Positions 1-13,692 of a DNA stretch of 64,000 nt are shown piece after piece; the first letter of the stretch is position 1; the number at the start of each line of letters is the position of its first letter. Source of the stretch: a virus; IMG/VR virus record IMGVR_UViG_3300028840_002431, positions 1 to 64,000 of that record. One strand, given 5' to 3'. The translations under genes and the position numbers were made by a program. The notes under the pieces are model-generated. The model saw only the letters and a list, made by a program, of their open reading frames with translations. It searched no databases and was not told the DNA's origin.

Positions 1-5705
<5,705 letters not shown>

Positions 5706-5711
5706 CTACCT

Positions 5712-6344
5712 TTATCGAGGGAAAGCCAAGGTGAACGAAGCCGAAAACAATACATCGCCTCCAACTCCTTCGACCCAAAGCGAACCCAGCGCTCCGAGAT
5801 GGCCCATACTCTGTGTGCCAACCAGCGGTAAGAACGCAGTCATCGGGCCGCCGTTTTCGGTGCCAACCAAAAGATTGTTGGCTCCGTCTTCGTTTGTGAC
5901 CTGGAAGTCCTGCATTCTGCGAGGCAGGTCTATCTGCAAAGTCGAACCGTTCGGAGCCTCTCCTTTGATGGTTATGATATTTGTTCCATAGTGGGCCGCA
6001 TCCGGCATAACCAACGTCGGCGCTCCCGGTGTGCCCGGCACGCCGTCGGTCACAGGAGTGAACTGCAACCAGAACGGGTTGTTGTCGTTTATGGCGTAGG
6101 TAGCAGGATCGAAAACAATCCTGACATCCTTTCCGGTGGTCGGCTGAGTCTCGATCTTGCCCCTCGGGATGTTGCTGTCGTAGAACCCGGTATTGGGCGC
6201 TGTTATGAACGTGGCAAACGCCGCGTCGAAGTTGAGAGCGAACCCAAGACGATACTCGTCCACGACCCCCGCGTTCATGGCTTGCGGAGTCATAATGTCC
6301 ACAACGTTCTTCCGCCTACGCCTGATGCTAAATAGTCGGTCCAT
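5712..6344 (-). CDS. Putative virion protein upstream of the collagen giant
   Basis: 210 residues, not recognised as a named family. The N-terminus is basic (DRLFSIRRRRKN); the rest is Gly-, Asp- and aromatic-rich without membrane segments, as expected of a soluble structural protein. The ATG has a good GAGGATCGT ribosome site. Its stop lies ten bases from the GTG of the collagen-like gene, so the two are probably co-transcribed and may act together in the fibre or its attachment. No catalytic motif seen. Confidence 0.75.
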   Translation of the reverse strand: MDRLFSIRRRRKNVVDIMTPQAMNAGVVDEYRLGFALNFDAAFATFITAPNTGFYDSNIPRGKIETQPTTGKDVRIVFDPATYAINDNNPFWLQFTPVTDGVPGTPGAPTLVMPDAAHYGTNIITIKGEAPNGSTLQIDLPRRMQDFQVTNEDGANNLLVGTENGGPMTAFLPLVGTQSMGHLGALGSLWVEGVGGDVLFSASFTLAFPR

Positions 6345-6352
6345 ACGATCCT

Positions 6353-6793
6353 CTACTTAATAAGGGGGTCATAAGTTTTTGCGCTCTTAGACGCCGCTTC
6401 CGACGCCGCGCCAACTCCATGCTCACCCTTTACTTTTTCATAGGTAGACTTGTGCGCTAAATCCCGCGCCTCCTCCCAAGAAGAGGTCACTTGGCCCTGA
6501 AAATTGGGTTGCAAACGGTTCGGACTGACATGATCCCGTTGGCGTTGAGTCATGACGCGCCTACGGTCTGCGCGATAAGCGTTTTCTTTGGCGGCTTTCG
6601 ACACCCAACCACCTGACTCGCCGTCCTTGAGAACGAAGTCCACCCCGCCTGGATCGAACACTAACTGGACGTGGCCACCGCACGTGCAGTCCAGTATGAG
6701 ATCCCCGTCCTTCACGAGATCGTACTGCGCAAATGTCAGCTTGCGGTCTTCCCGCTTCTGACAATCCTTACATTCTGTGTTGTATACAGGCAT
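6353..6793 (-). CDS. FmdB-like zinc-ribbon protein
   Basis: 146 residues. The N-terminal 45 residues form a zinc ribbon: MPVYNTECKDC, then DCTCGGHVQLVFDPGG, a C-x2-C ... C-x-C arrangement like the FmdB-type regulatory-protein ribbon found in many phages. The second half is basic and helix-rich (AADRRRVMTQRQRDH type) and may bind nucleic acid or head proteins. It sits within the virion-protein cluster, nine bases from its downstream neighbour. A structural role for the zinc site is expected; the phage function is unknown. Confidence 0.75.
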   Translation of the reverse strand: MPVYNTECKDCQKREDRKLTFAQYDLVKDGDLILDCTCGGHVQLVFDPGGVDFVLKDGESGGWVSKAAKENAYRADRRRVMTQRQRDHVSPNRLQPNFQGQVTSSWEEARDLAHKSTYEKVKGEHGVGAASEAASKSAKTYDPLIK

Positions 6794-6804
6794 TTTGATC
6801 CGAT

Positions 6805-7644
6805 CTATTTTTTAGCTACCGACCAATCCTTGGCGTGGGTTAGGACCGCTGCCACGTGCTTACACACACGATTGACGCCGGAAGGGTCTCTGATGATTGG
6901 AAAGCTCGCCGTCCCACGAGGTTTTCCATCGATATATTCTTCCGTCTTGGCGTGGTATTCCGGTCCCTGCCAACGCCAAGCCGGGCACGAACACTTTATA
7001 TCCAAGTCCATCTTGGAGAACTTCGTGATTCTCCCTTTACGAGACGCCTTGATCTTGACGACCTTGGCTCCGTTGCCGCAATCGACAGAGAAAACCCAAC
7101 GCAAATTCTTCTTGTCCACACGTTTGGTGCTCACAGCGCATCGGCTGGCACGCTCGACATACCGTGGGTTAAGGTTTTCCGTTATGGTGTCCATCCGAAG
7201 AGCGACCTTGACTCTGGCACCGCTTTTCAGACGGAGTGTCGGGGAGTTGTGTAATGTGTATAATCCGACAACAAATTCGGCAGACGCAGACTTTGTATTA
7301 GGAATCCCGTCGCGGTAAGGGTACTTCGTCTTAGGGCCTACCCACTTACCCTTGCCGAAGGCTCCGATACCGTCATTCTTGTCCTCGTTGTCGTCGTTAA
7401 TCTCCGGACGTTCTTGGTCTTTTAAAAGATCGTCGGCCTCGTCCACTCGATGGATAGACTCGTCCTCAGGTTTGTCAAAGTTACGAGTTTCGTCGAGAGG
7501 TTTCACATAGGTCTTGGTGCCGGGAATATCCGACTCAAGAGGTAGCCCCTTGTCGCGTGGCTCGCCCCCCGGCAACGCCGACTCTGCCACCGGTCGTCCG
7601 TACGCCGGTCTAGTGGTAAGAGGTTGTGTTAGCGAAGTCTTCAT
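6805..7644 (-). CDS. SWIM zinc-finger protein
   Basis: 279 residues. The C-terminal third carries a SWIM-type zinc finger: DIKCSCPAWRW, a spacer of about 35 residues, then VNRVCKHVAAVL, matching C-x-C-x(n)-C-x-H. SWIM fingers bind DNA or proteins. The N-terminal 110 residues are polar, Pro- and Asp/Glu-rich and look disordered. It lies in the block of small virion-associated genes, seven bases from the upstream gene, suggesting a packaged or assembly-associated protein rather than a regulator; that is inference. Confidence 0.75.
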   Translation of the reverse strand: MKTSLTQPLTTRPAYGRPVAESALPGGEPRDKGLPLESDIPGTKTYVKPLDETRNFDKPEDESIHRVDEADDLLKDQERPEINDDNEDKNDGIGAFGKGKWVGPKTKYPYRDGIPNTKSASAEFVVGLYTLHNSPTLRLKSGARVKVALRMDTITENLNPRYVERASRCAVSTKRVDKKNLRWVFSVDCGNGAKVVKIKASRKGRITKFSKMDLDIKCSCPAWRWQGPEYHAKTEEYIDGKPRGTASFPIIRDPSGVNRVCKHVAAVLTHAKDWSVAKK

Positions 7645-7650
7645 CTCTTT

Positions 7651-8439
7651 TCAGGCTATGGCCGTTTTGAACTTGTCCTTGTTCTTCTGGTGTTCCTCAC
7701 GCCATTTCTTGGCGTCCTCAGGACTCATGTTCTTGGTCGGATCAGCGGGCTTACCCTCTTCAAATCGAGACTCTTTCTCTTCGGCTGTCTCGGCTGTCCG
7801 CTCCAACGGATCAAGACGATCATGACGGCCAAACTCCCGCTCCTCCGCTTCCAGAGAACGTGCGTCGCCTTCTATGTCATCGGCCAACCGTTGCATCCTG
7901 GTGGCCAACGACATCATCTGGTTGCCGATGGTGCTCTCGAAAGCGGCGGCCTTCTTGGCGGAACTGTGTAAAGTCTTTGGGAGTCCCCGTAGAGGCCCGG
8001 TCTCAGACCACCCGGCTATGGAGTCCTGTAGAAGTTGGGCTACGCCGCGTTGCTGGTCCAAGGTGGCCCAAAGGTTGTCAGCGCTTTGACGTAAGGCCGC
8101 ACAAAGATCCTCCGGGAACAACCCCTCCCCATGACGGCGACTCTTGATCCTAATTGGCCTGAACGCGGCCGTTGCCTCCATCGAGAAAGCTGCGATGTGG
8201 CGAAGCGACGACGCCAACGATAACCGACTGGGCCGTTCTTTCTCAGGATCGGCTTCCGTGATATCCGAAGCCAACTTCCGCAGAACACCAGCAATCTCAT
8301 CGCCATTTTTGGCAGCGGCTGTCTTGGAATCCCCTTCAAGATCATAAATAAGGGCTATCAAGTCCTGGGTTTTGAGGGTCCCCCCTTGTGCCGATGCTGC
8401 CAGCCTCTCTAACCGTTCCACGGCCTCTGGAATGTTCAT
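7651..8439 (-). CDS. Possible nested in-frame product of the 7651-8826 gene
   Basis: Within the 391-residue gene, an in-frame ATG at 8437-8439 follows GAGGAGAAAGTT, a closer match to a ribosome site than the one before the upstream GTG. It would yield a 262-residue protein starting MNIPEAVERLERLAAS, with the same C-terminus. Either the true gene starts here, or two forms are made, as in nested capsid scaffold genes. The start resembles the R-V/L-x-R-L openings of neighbouring virion proteins. Confidence 0.45.
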   Translation of the reverse strand: MNIPEAVERLERLAASAQGGTLKTQDLIALIYDLEGDSKTAAAKNGDEIAGVLRKLASDITEADPEKERPSRLSLASSLRHIAAFSMEATAAFRPIRIKSRRHGEGLFPEDLCAALRQSADNLWATLDQQRGVAQLLQDSIAGWSETGPLRGLPKTLHSSAKKAAAFESTIGNQMMSLATRMQRLADDIEGDARSLEAEEREFGRHDRLDPLERTAETAEEKESRFEEGKPADPTKNMSPEDAKKWREEHQKNKDKFKTAIA

Positions 8440-8826
8440 AACTTTCTCCTCAGATTGTCTTTTGACTCGTCGAATTCGGACATCCTCTAGGGCGTTCTCA
8501 AGCTCCTCGACCTTCTCTGGGCGTAAGGTGTCCTTGATCTCTTCGTAATCCAGCTTCGACGCTGCCAAGGCGGCAGCGCTCAAAGCCTTGTCCATCCGCA
8601 TCAAAGTGTCCGGAATTCCGTGGATCAGGTGGGCGGCCACCTCGAAGAAGTGGTCCCGATGGTCTGATTTGTTGACGAGCGCTACAGCCTCGTCCACGTA
8701 CTTCCGGAGTTGGGCGCACCTCAACCTAGCGTCCCCCAACTCCTCAAGGAGAAACACGGATATACCGCTGGCATCTTTGGCAGCGGCGGCTTCTTTTTTA
8801 GGGCGTCGCAGACAGGAGTCTTCCAC
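7651..8826 (-). CDS. Large helical virion-associated protein, unknown family
   Basis: 391 residues from a GTG preceded by GGAGAG. Almost entirely alpha-helical in character, rich in Ala, Glu, Arg and Leu, with coiled-coil-like stretches (RLERLAASAQGG, ATRMQRLADDIEGDA) and a charged tail ending DKFKTAIA. No enzyme motif found. The ribosome site (minus strand, 8835-8840) can pair with the complement of 8859-8864, so initiation may be modulated by a hairpin. A second in-frame ATG with a strong ribosome site lies at 8439 and is listed separately. Confidence 0.65.
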   Translation of the reverse strand: MEDSCLRRPKKEAAAAKDASGISVFLLEELGDARLRCAQLRKYVDEAVALVNKSDHRDHFFEVAAHLIHGIPDTLMRMDKALSAAALAASKLDYEEIKDTLRPEKVEELENALEDVRIRRVKRQSEEKVMNIPEAVERLERLAASAQGGTLKTQDLIALIYDLEGDSKTAAAKNGDEIAGVLRKLASDITEADPEKERPSRLSLASSLRHIAAFSMEATAAFRPIRIKSRRHGEGLFPEDLCAALRQSADNLWATLDQQRGVAQLLQDSIAGWSETGPLRGLPKTLHSSAKKAAAFESTIGNQMMSLATRMQRLADDIEGDARSLEAEEREFGRHDRLDPLERTAETAEEKESRFEEGKPADPTKNMSPEDAKKWREEHQKNKDKFKTAIA

Positions 8827-8899
8827 CGTAAAATCTCTCCGAAACGAGCGTAGTCACGGGAGAGGTTTCACAAGAGAAAACCCAACCTTGAAACGGCTG

Positions 8900-10015
8900 T
8901 TAACTTTGGAAGACCTCTGGAAACTCCGCCATTAACTTAGCTTTGAACTCATCTGACTCGGCTACGAACACAGCCCTGATGACATCGGGGCGGTCGTCGA
9001 AGTCAGCTTGCAGCCGGGCCAGCTTCTTCTTTGGAGTAGCCGAAAAATCATAGGACTCCGGGAAATCATCACACATGCTGCGTGCGATCTGAATTCTGGC
9101 GTCCCCGGTACCGTCTTCCAACATTACAGCTTTCTTCTCTGCGGCTCTCGGATGAGGCTGCGCCCGTTTGGTCTTCTCGGAGACGTTCGTGGTCTTGAAC
9201 GTAATACCGTCTTCTTCCCGGACGGCCTCCTTGGCCTTGCCGTCACCGCTTGTGGGGTCCGCCACCGCAGTGCCGCCACCGACCTCCTGGGTAAGCTTCA
9301 TCCCCTCCTTCTCCTGCTTCTTCTTACCCTTGACCGTGGCCACCTTGGTAGGCTGGTCTTTGTCGGAAGTAATATACTGCGAGCGCAGAGAACGCTTCTT
9401 CTCCAGGTAAGCCTCCCGATCCTCTGGGGTCATACGTTCCAGGGCCTCTTCTTCTGAGATACCCTCGCCCGGATCGATCTGGACATTCTCCGCTTCCCTG
9501 AGGGCCGAACCAGCGGACTCTGCCGTCAACTGGCTCTTGGATTTAGCCGCTGTCTTCAAGGCTCGAACCGGAACCCCGTCCTGAGGCTCGACTACCTCCG
9601 TGCCCACCTTTGACTTACCGCCCATTTTGGACCGCGCCGCCTTGTTCTTCTTCTGAGTAGAAGAAGCGTGCTCAGCGGTGCTCATCACAACCTGTTCGTC
9701 CGAGTCAGTTGTAACAGGTTCGATGGGTTTGGCTTCCCCGTCATCACTCGTGGCTGGACGAACCTTGATGTTGGCCGAAACCGGCCTACCATAATCAGGG
9801 TTGTCTTCCTCATAGACCTCGGAAGGCACAATCCATTCAGCCGTGACAGCGCTCCGAAGTTGAGGGAAGTTATATTCCGCCCCAGCGTATTTAACGGTTG
9901 AGCCGTCGAACTCTACTTCCGAGTCCTTTGCGACAGTTATGTCGAAAGCACCTAAAGCAAAGCTACGAGTAGCTGTGAAACTATTGAAATCGCCTGATTT
10001 ATATTTGATCTCCAT
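8900..10015 (-). CDS. Virion-associated protein, unknown family
   Basis: 371 residues. The ATG at 10015 is chosen over one at 10027 because GGAG lies seven bases upstream of it. The first 65 residues look like a compact beta domain (FALGAFDITVAKDSEVEFDG, QLRSAVTAEWIVP); then comes a long Lys-, Glu-, Ser- and Thr-rich, probably unstructured region, and a short helical C-terminus ending EFPEVFQS. No catalytic residues recognised. It lies between UDG and a helical protein in the accessory virion block. Confidence 0.7.
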   Translation of the reverse strand: MEIKYKSGDFNSFTATRSFALGAFDITVAKDSEVEFDGSTVKYAGAEYNFPQLRSAVTAEWIVPSEVYEEDNPDYGRPVSANIKVRPATSDDGEAKPIEPVTTDSDEQVVMSTAEHASSTQKKNKAARSKMGGKSKVGTEVVEPQDGVPVRALKTAAKSKSQLTAESAGSALREAENVQIDPGEGISEEEALERMTPEDREAYLEKKRSLRSQYITSDKDQPTKVATVKGKKKQEKEGMKLTQEVGGGTAVADPTSGDGKAKEAVREEDGITFKTTNVSEKTKRAQPHPRAAEKKAVMLEDGTGDARIQIARSMCDDFPESYDFSATPKKKLARLQADFDDRPDVIRAVFVAESDEFKAKLMAEFPEVFQS

Positions 10016-10070
10016 TGTAATCTCCATTCGAGGTAAGAACCGCCCCTTCTGAAAAACGATAAATAAACTA

Positions 10071-10727
10071 TTAAAGACGCCAATCGATGGGCCGACCCCC
10101 GAACATTTCGAGGGCGACGTTCACCTTTGAAAAAGGCTTGCTTCCGAAGAATCCCTTGTTTGCGCTCATAGGACTTGGATGCGCTGACTCGACAACCACG
10201 TGTTTCTCGGCGTCAATAAGAGACGCCTTGTCTCTCGCGTAACGACCCCAAAGGACAAAGACCATCGGGCGGTCCCGGTCACTCAAGAGTCTGATCACCG
10301 CGTCGGTGAATGTCTCCCACCCCTGGTCTCGATGAGATCCGGCCGCGTGCGCTCTCACGGTCAAGACAGAGTTGAGGAGAAACACGCCCTGTTCAGCCCA
10401 CTTGAGTAGGTGGCCGTGGGTAGGGATAGGGCAACCAACATCGCTCCGAAGCTCCTTGAATATGTTTTGGAGACTAGGAGGAGCCAACGTTTCCGGTAGA
10501 ACAGAGAAGCACAAGCCGTGGGCTTGCTTCCGACCATGGTACGGGTCTTGCCCCAGGATAAGAACGCGGACCTCGTCGAGAGGCGTGGCGTTAAACGCTG
10601 CGAAAACAGCCCCGGACGGTGGGTATACGGTGGTTGTTGCTCGTTCTTGTCTTACGAAATTGACGAGAGCTTGGAAGTAGGGCTTCTTGAATTCGGAGCC
10701 TAAAGCGGTTTTCCAAGAGGGATGCAC
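10071..10727 (-). CDS. ung: Uracil-DNA glycosylase, family 1
   Basis: 218 residues, normal length for family 1 UDG. The water-activating loop GQDPYHG and the DNA-intercalating loop HPSPMSANKGFFG are both present, with VFLLNSVLTV between them as in bacterial UDG. The enzyme removes uracil from DNA, starting base-excision repair. A functional UDG argues that this phage does not replace thymine by uracil. It lies among virion-protein genes rather than with replication genes, which is unusual. The start is GTG at 10727; no clear ribosome site precedes it. Confidence 0.95.
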   Translation of the reverse strand: MHPSWKTALGSEFKKPYFQALVNFVRQERATTTVYPPSGAVFAAFNATPLDEVRVLILGQDPYHGRKQAHGLCFSVLPETLAPPSLQNIFKELRSDVGCPIPTHGHLLKWAEQGVFLLNSVLTVRAHAAGSHRDQGWETFTDAVIRLLSDRDRPMVFVLWGRYARDKASLIDAEKHVVVESAHPSPMSANKGFFGSKPFSKVNVALEMFGGRPIDWRL

Positions 10728-10745
10728 GTGCTGGACTACACCGTG

Positions 10746-11147
10746 CTATTGGAACTTGTCCCCCACATTCTTACTGGTCGTAAAACCCAAATACCACCCT
10801 TTGTCCCGGTTCTTTTTGACGACCTTGAGCATGTCCCGCTTACTGCCTTGTTCCTGAATGACATCGCTCTCATCCACGGCGCTGTATGCTTTGCTCTTAG
10901 GGATGGCCGCCTCCTTGCCCTTCTCCTTGTTCTTCTTCTGTTGCGCTAAGAACTGAGGCGGGATCTTTCCTTTACCTTTCTCTTTCTTCTTGCCGTCGTC
11001 TTTGTCGTCCTTCTTGCTGTCGTCTTTCTTACCGTCGTCCTTGCCCTTGGATTTTTCCTTCATCTTCTTCTGTTGCTCCAAGAACTCGGGGGGCAATCCC
11101 TTTGAGTATCGTTGAAGGACGCGCTCAGCGGAAATCTTGATAGTCAT
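10746..11147 (-). CDS. Lys/Asp-rich protein with duplicated PPxFLxQQKK motif
   Basis: 133 residues. It opens IKISAERVLQRYSKG, the R-V-x-x-R-[FY] start shared by nearby virion genes. The motif PPEFLEQQKK (about residues 19-28) recurs as PPQFLAQQKK (about 62-71), separated by a Lys/Asp run such as KKDDSKKDDKDDGKKK. The C-terminal 45 residues are more ordered (GWYLGFTTSKNVGDKF). A flexible, highly charged protein packaged in the head is a reasonable guess; no enzymatic motif. Confidence 0.7.
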   Translation of the reverse strand: MTIKISAERVLQRYSKGLPPEFLEQQKKMKEKSKGKDDGKKDDSKKDDKDDGKKKEKGKGKIPPQFLAQQKKNKEKGKEAAIPKSKAYSAVDESDVIQEQGSKRDMLKVVKKNRDKGWYLGFTTSKNVGDKFQ

Positions 11148-11173
11148 ACCTATATGCTCCTATAAACCAAAAC

Positions 11174-11782
11174 CTACTCGACCTTGATAGAAGAGATGAG
11201 TTGGTAGATCAAATCCTTCTGGTCGCCCGTGAACTTCCATCTGACGTTCACGTTCTTGTCGGCCCACTTCTTCGGATCACTCTTCTTCTCTTCTGACATA
11301 GCCAACCAGTCGGCGCACATCTCTGCGACATCCAGGTCGGGCATCTTGGTCGCATCCACCATTTCAGACGGAGGCTTATCCCGGTCGTCGCGATTTATCA
11401 GATCCACTTTCTTGGTGCAGTGGAACTCGGGGTGGTGCCGGTTGTTTTTGACATGATGCTCCGTCGCAGCATTCATCTTGTCTTCAAGGCCCTCGGGAGT
11501 GTCGAAGTCCTTGCCGTCATCCTTACACTTGTACTGCCACGTGATCCAAATGTAAGGATCGATTTCCGGCTTCTTGAGTTTACTCTGGTCGTGGTCCTTG
11601 GCCTGATCAGTTAGACCCTTGAACTTCTTAGGGTCGTGCTTCTCGATCTTCCGGCAGTATTTCTGGACCCTCTTGATGTGCTCGCTGGTTCTCTTGTCAA
11701 ACCAGTCCTTCATCTCCTTAGTAGGGAGATCAGCGTCGGCGCGTAAGAATCGCGCCACAATACGTTTGGCTGAAACACCCAT
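11174..11782 (-). CDS. DUF5662-like protein
   Basis: 202 residues from an ATG whose first base is the last of the preceding gene's TAA (TAATG), so translation is probably coupled. After MGVSAKRIVARFLRAD comes a His/Asp pattern typical of DUF5662: AKDHDQSKL, PEIDPYIW, ATEHHVKNNRHHPEF, then MPDLDVAEMCADW. The H-D ... H-H-x-x-N-x-H-H-P-E arrangement suggests a metal site related to HD-type hydrolases, but activity is not established. An N-terminal extension from an upstream alternative start is possible but has no support. Confidence 0.75.
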   Translation of the reverse strand: MGVSAKRIVARFLRADADLPTKEMKDWFDKRTSEHIKRVQKYCRKIEKHDPKKFKGLTDQAKDHDQSKLKKPEIDPYIWITWQYKCKDDGKDFDTPEGLEDKMNAATEHHVKNNRHHPEFHCTKKVDLINRDDRDKPPSEMVDATKMPDLDVAEMCADWLAMSEEKKSDPKKWADKNVNVRWKFTGDQKDLIYQLISSIKVE

Positions 11783-12426
11783 TAGTGACCGTACAACGGG
11801 CTTGTTTGGTACAAGGGTTTGCCGCCCCACTTATGGGCGCTGGCGTAGCTGGTGATCTTAACAGAGTCGCCCGGCTTTACACGCTTCTTCATGGGCTTGG
11901 AGTTTCTGGCGTACCGACCTGGGATAGGTACTACATAATCAGCCGTCTGGTCCTGCCGGACTGTCTTTTGGGCAAGCCCACGGATTTCTACGAACTTGGG
12001 GCCAATGACCTTCGTGACTTCATAGAAGTCGATATTGGTCTGGTCGTACCCCCACGACGAGTAAAGAATATCCCCGACGTTAAGGCTGTGTTGAAACTTA
12101 AGCCTCTCCTGCCGCCTCTTCTCCTTGGCTTCCAACTGCTCTCTACGATCCTTGGCTCTCTCTTCTATCTCTCGCTCCCGATGCCTCTCGTCCCGGTAGC
12201 TGTAATGGAAAAGAGGCTTGTTCTGCTTGCCCACGAAACCTATGGCGAAGTACTTGATCTTGCTGCCCCTCGGAACTTCATAGGTCCAAACAGCCATGTC
12301 TGTCCCCTTGGGGATGTAGGGGTCGGTGCCCCGAACCTCCGGGGGTAGATAAGAGGAACGAGGTAATGTGATCCGCCCTCTGTAGGCGGCGACATACCGT
12401 TCGGCAACTCGACTGGCTGTAGGCAT
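11782..12426 (-). CDS. Virion-associated protein with YSSWGYDQTNxDFYxV motif
   Basis: 214 residues. It begins MPTASRVAERYVAAYRG, the shared N-terminal motif. A long charged helix (about residues 75-110, Arg/Glu-rich) is followed by VGDILYSSWGYDQTNIDFYE and FVEIRGL, a conserved-looking small beta domain seen in phage and plasmid proteins of unknown function. No catalytic residues are evident. Confidence 0.7.
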   Translation of the reverse strand: MPTASRVAERYVAAYRGRITLPRSSYLPPEVRGTDPYIPKGTDMAVWTYEVPRGSKIKYFAIGFVGKQNKPLFHYSYRDERHREREIEERAKDRREQLEAKEKRRQERLKFQHSLNVGDILYSSWGYDQTNIDFYEVTKVIGPKFVEIRGLAQKTVRQDQTADYVVPIPGRYARNSKPMKKRVKPGDSVKITSYASAHKWGGKPLYQTSPLYGH

Positions 12427-12427
12427 A

Positions 12428-12718
12428 TTATTTCTCGACTAGCTTGAGGGCGTCCACGTTCACCGTGTCGCTCTCGGTCTCTTTATTCAGGTCCTCGACG
12501 CTCTTTTTCTTAAGCTCTTTCACATCCAAATAATCAGCCCCGTCTCCATCCCAACCGAACCGGACTTCACGGCTTGCGCCCCAGCCGCCAAGCATACTCA
12601 TCGTGACCATGACCTTCTCAAGTCGGTCGAGCATATCCGGAGCGCTAGTGACGGTATAGGTCCTGGTTTCCTTGGATTGTTGAGCAGTCAAGAACCTGTT
12701 TAGGACTCGCTGGCGCAT
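12428..12718 (-). CDS. Small virion-associated protein
   Basis: 96 residues. It begins MRQRVLNRFLTAQQ, again the R-V-x-x-R-F start. The middle reads GGWGASREVRFGWDGDGADY, and the C-terminus is Lys/Glu-rich. It is the first gene after the capsid-gene terminator. Family unknown. Confidence 0.65.
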   Translation of the reverse strand: MRQRVLNRFLTAQQSKETRTYTVTSAPDMLDRLEKVMVTMSMLGGWGASREVRFGWDGDGADYLDVKELKKKSVEDLNKETESDTVNVDALKLVEK

Positions 12719-12752
12719 CTTGTCTTAGTCGAGAGATGAAAGGGTTAAATAC

Positions 12753-12780
12753 AAAGGCCGACCCCGGAGGATCGGCCTTT
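12753..12780 (-). terminator. Intrinsic terminator after the major capsid gene
   Basis: AAAGGCCGA (12753-12761) pairs perfectly with TCGGCCTTT (12772-12780) around a ten-base loop. Read on the minus strand the hairpin is followed by TTTGTATTTAA, a loose U tract. It lies just past the stop of the capsid gene, where limiting read-through would keep capsid mRNA high. Confidence 0.75.
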
Positions 12781-12803
12781 GAGGGAATGTTCCAGCCTTA
12801 CGA

Positions 12804-13682
12804 CTAGACGCGAGTGACCACGATCCTGGTGAGGCCACGCGGGTTGAAAGCACCGATGCCCAGATTCTCGAAGCACGAGAAGCCGATGGTACGGGCCTTC
12901 GGATCGTCCGCCGACAGAACGGTGATCTCGGTGCGAACCGGGATACGGCCGAACTGCTCAGGCTCGCAGCAAACATACGCGAAGCCGGACGGTACCAGCC
13001 TGGATGTGATGATCTGAGCACCCCACAGAACGGCCTGGAGACCGGTCTTGAGCAAGGTGGCCTGACTCTCGATATCCAGAATGTCACGACCGAACTTACG
13101 GATGTCCGCGTAATCGACGGCGTTCATGTAGATGCGAGCGACACGGAGATCGTGCCTCTCAACCTCTGCGAACGCATCAGCGAGCACTGCGGGCGAAATG
13201 GGCGCAACCACCGGTACGTCTGGGTTGGTCTGGCCCGGAAGTGTGTCGAAGCCCGAGACAGCGATGCTGTCAAGGATTGCAAACACACGCTCGTCCTCTG
13301 CCGCCTGAATCTGAGCCTTGGCCAGATCCTGAGCACGCTCGATGAGATCGAAACGACGCTCCTTGATCTGGGTCAGGGGGATTTCAGGGTTCGAGGCAAT
13401 CTCAAACAAGGGGAAGATCACGCGACGCGGCTTCTGAATGGCGAGAATGTTCTCACCCTCTTCACCCACGACGAACGCCGTGACATCCGGGTCCTTGTCA
13501 TAGATCGGCAACGCACCGTCGGGCAGTTGCTCGACGAGGAAGGTCTTGCGACCAACGGCCGAGTAGTCCCGACGAAGACGGAGCGGTTGAATCATGGAAG
13601 CGGCGAGCTTCGCACGTCCAGCGGCCGTCTTGATGTACTCGCTGATGACTTGTTGCTTGACTTGGTTAGAAACTTGACCCAT
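12804..13682 (-). CDS. Major capsid protein (HK97-fold type)
   Basis: 292 residues. It has the strongest ribosome site I noticed in the head region (TAGGAGGAT) and is followed by a terminator, both fitting very high expression. The sequence pattern suits HK97-fold capsid proteins: an N-terminal arm, RRVIFPLFEIASNPEIPL, the long E-loop/spine region with RAQDLAKAQIQAAEDERVF, then YMNAVDYADIRKFG and DILDIESQATLLKTG, ending GAFNPRGLTRIVVTRV. Position after protease, scaffold and decoration candidates supports the call. The N-terminal VKQQVISEYIKTAAGR could be a cleaved arm. Confidence 0.85.
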   Translation of the reverse strand: MGQVSNQVKQQVISEYIKTAAGRAKLAASMIQPLRLRRDYSAVGRKTFLVEQLPDGALPIYDKDPDVTAFVVGEEGENILAIQKPRRVIFPLFEIASNPEIPLTQIKERRFDLIERAQDLAKAQIQAAEDERVFAILDSIAVSGFDTLPGQTNPDVPVVAPISPAVLADAFAEVERHDLRVARIYMNAVDYADIRKFGRDILDIESQATLLKTGLQAVLWGAQIITSRLVPSGFAYVCCEPEQFGRIPVRTEITVLSADDPKARTIGFSCFENLGIGAFNPRGLTRIVVTRV

Positions 13683-13692
13683 GGCTATCCTC

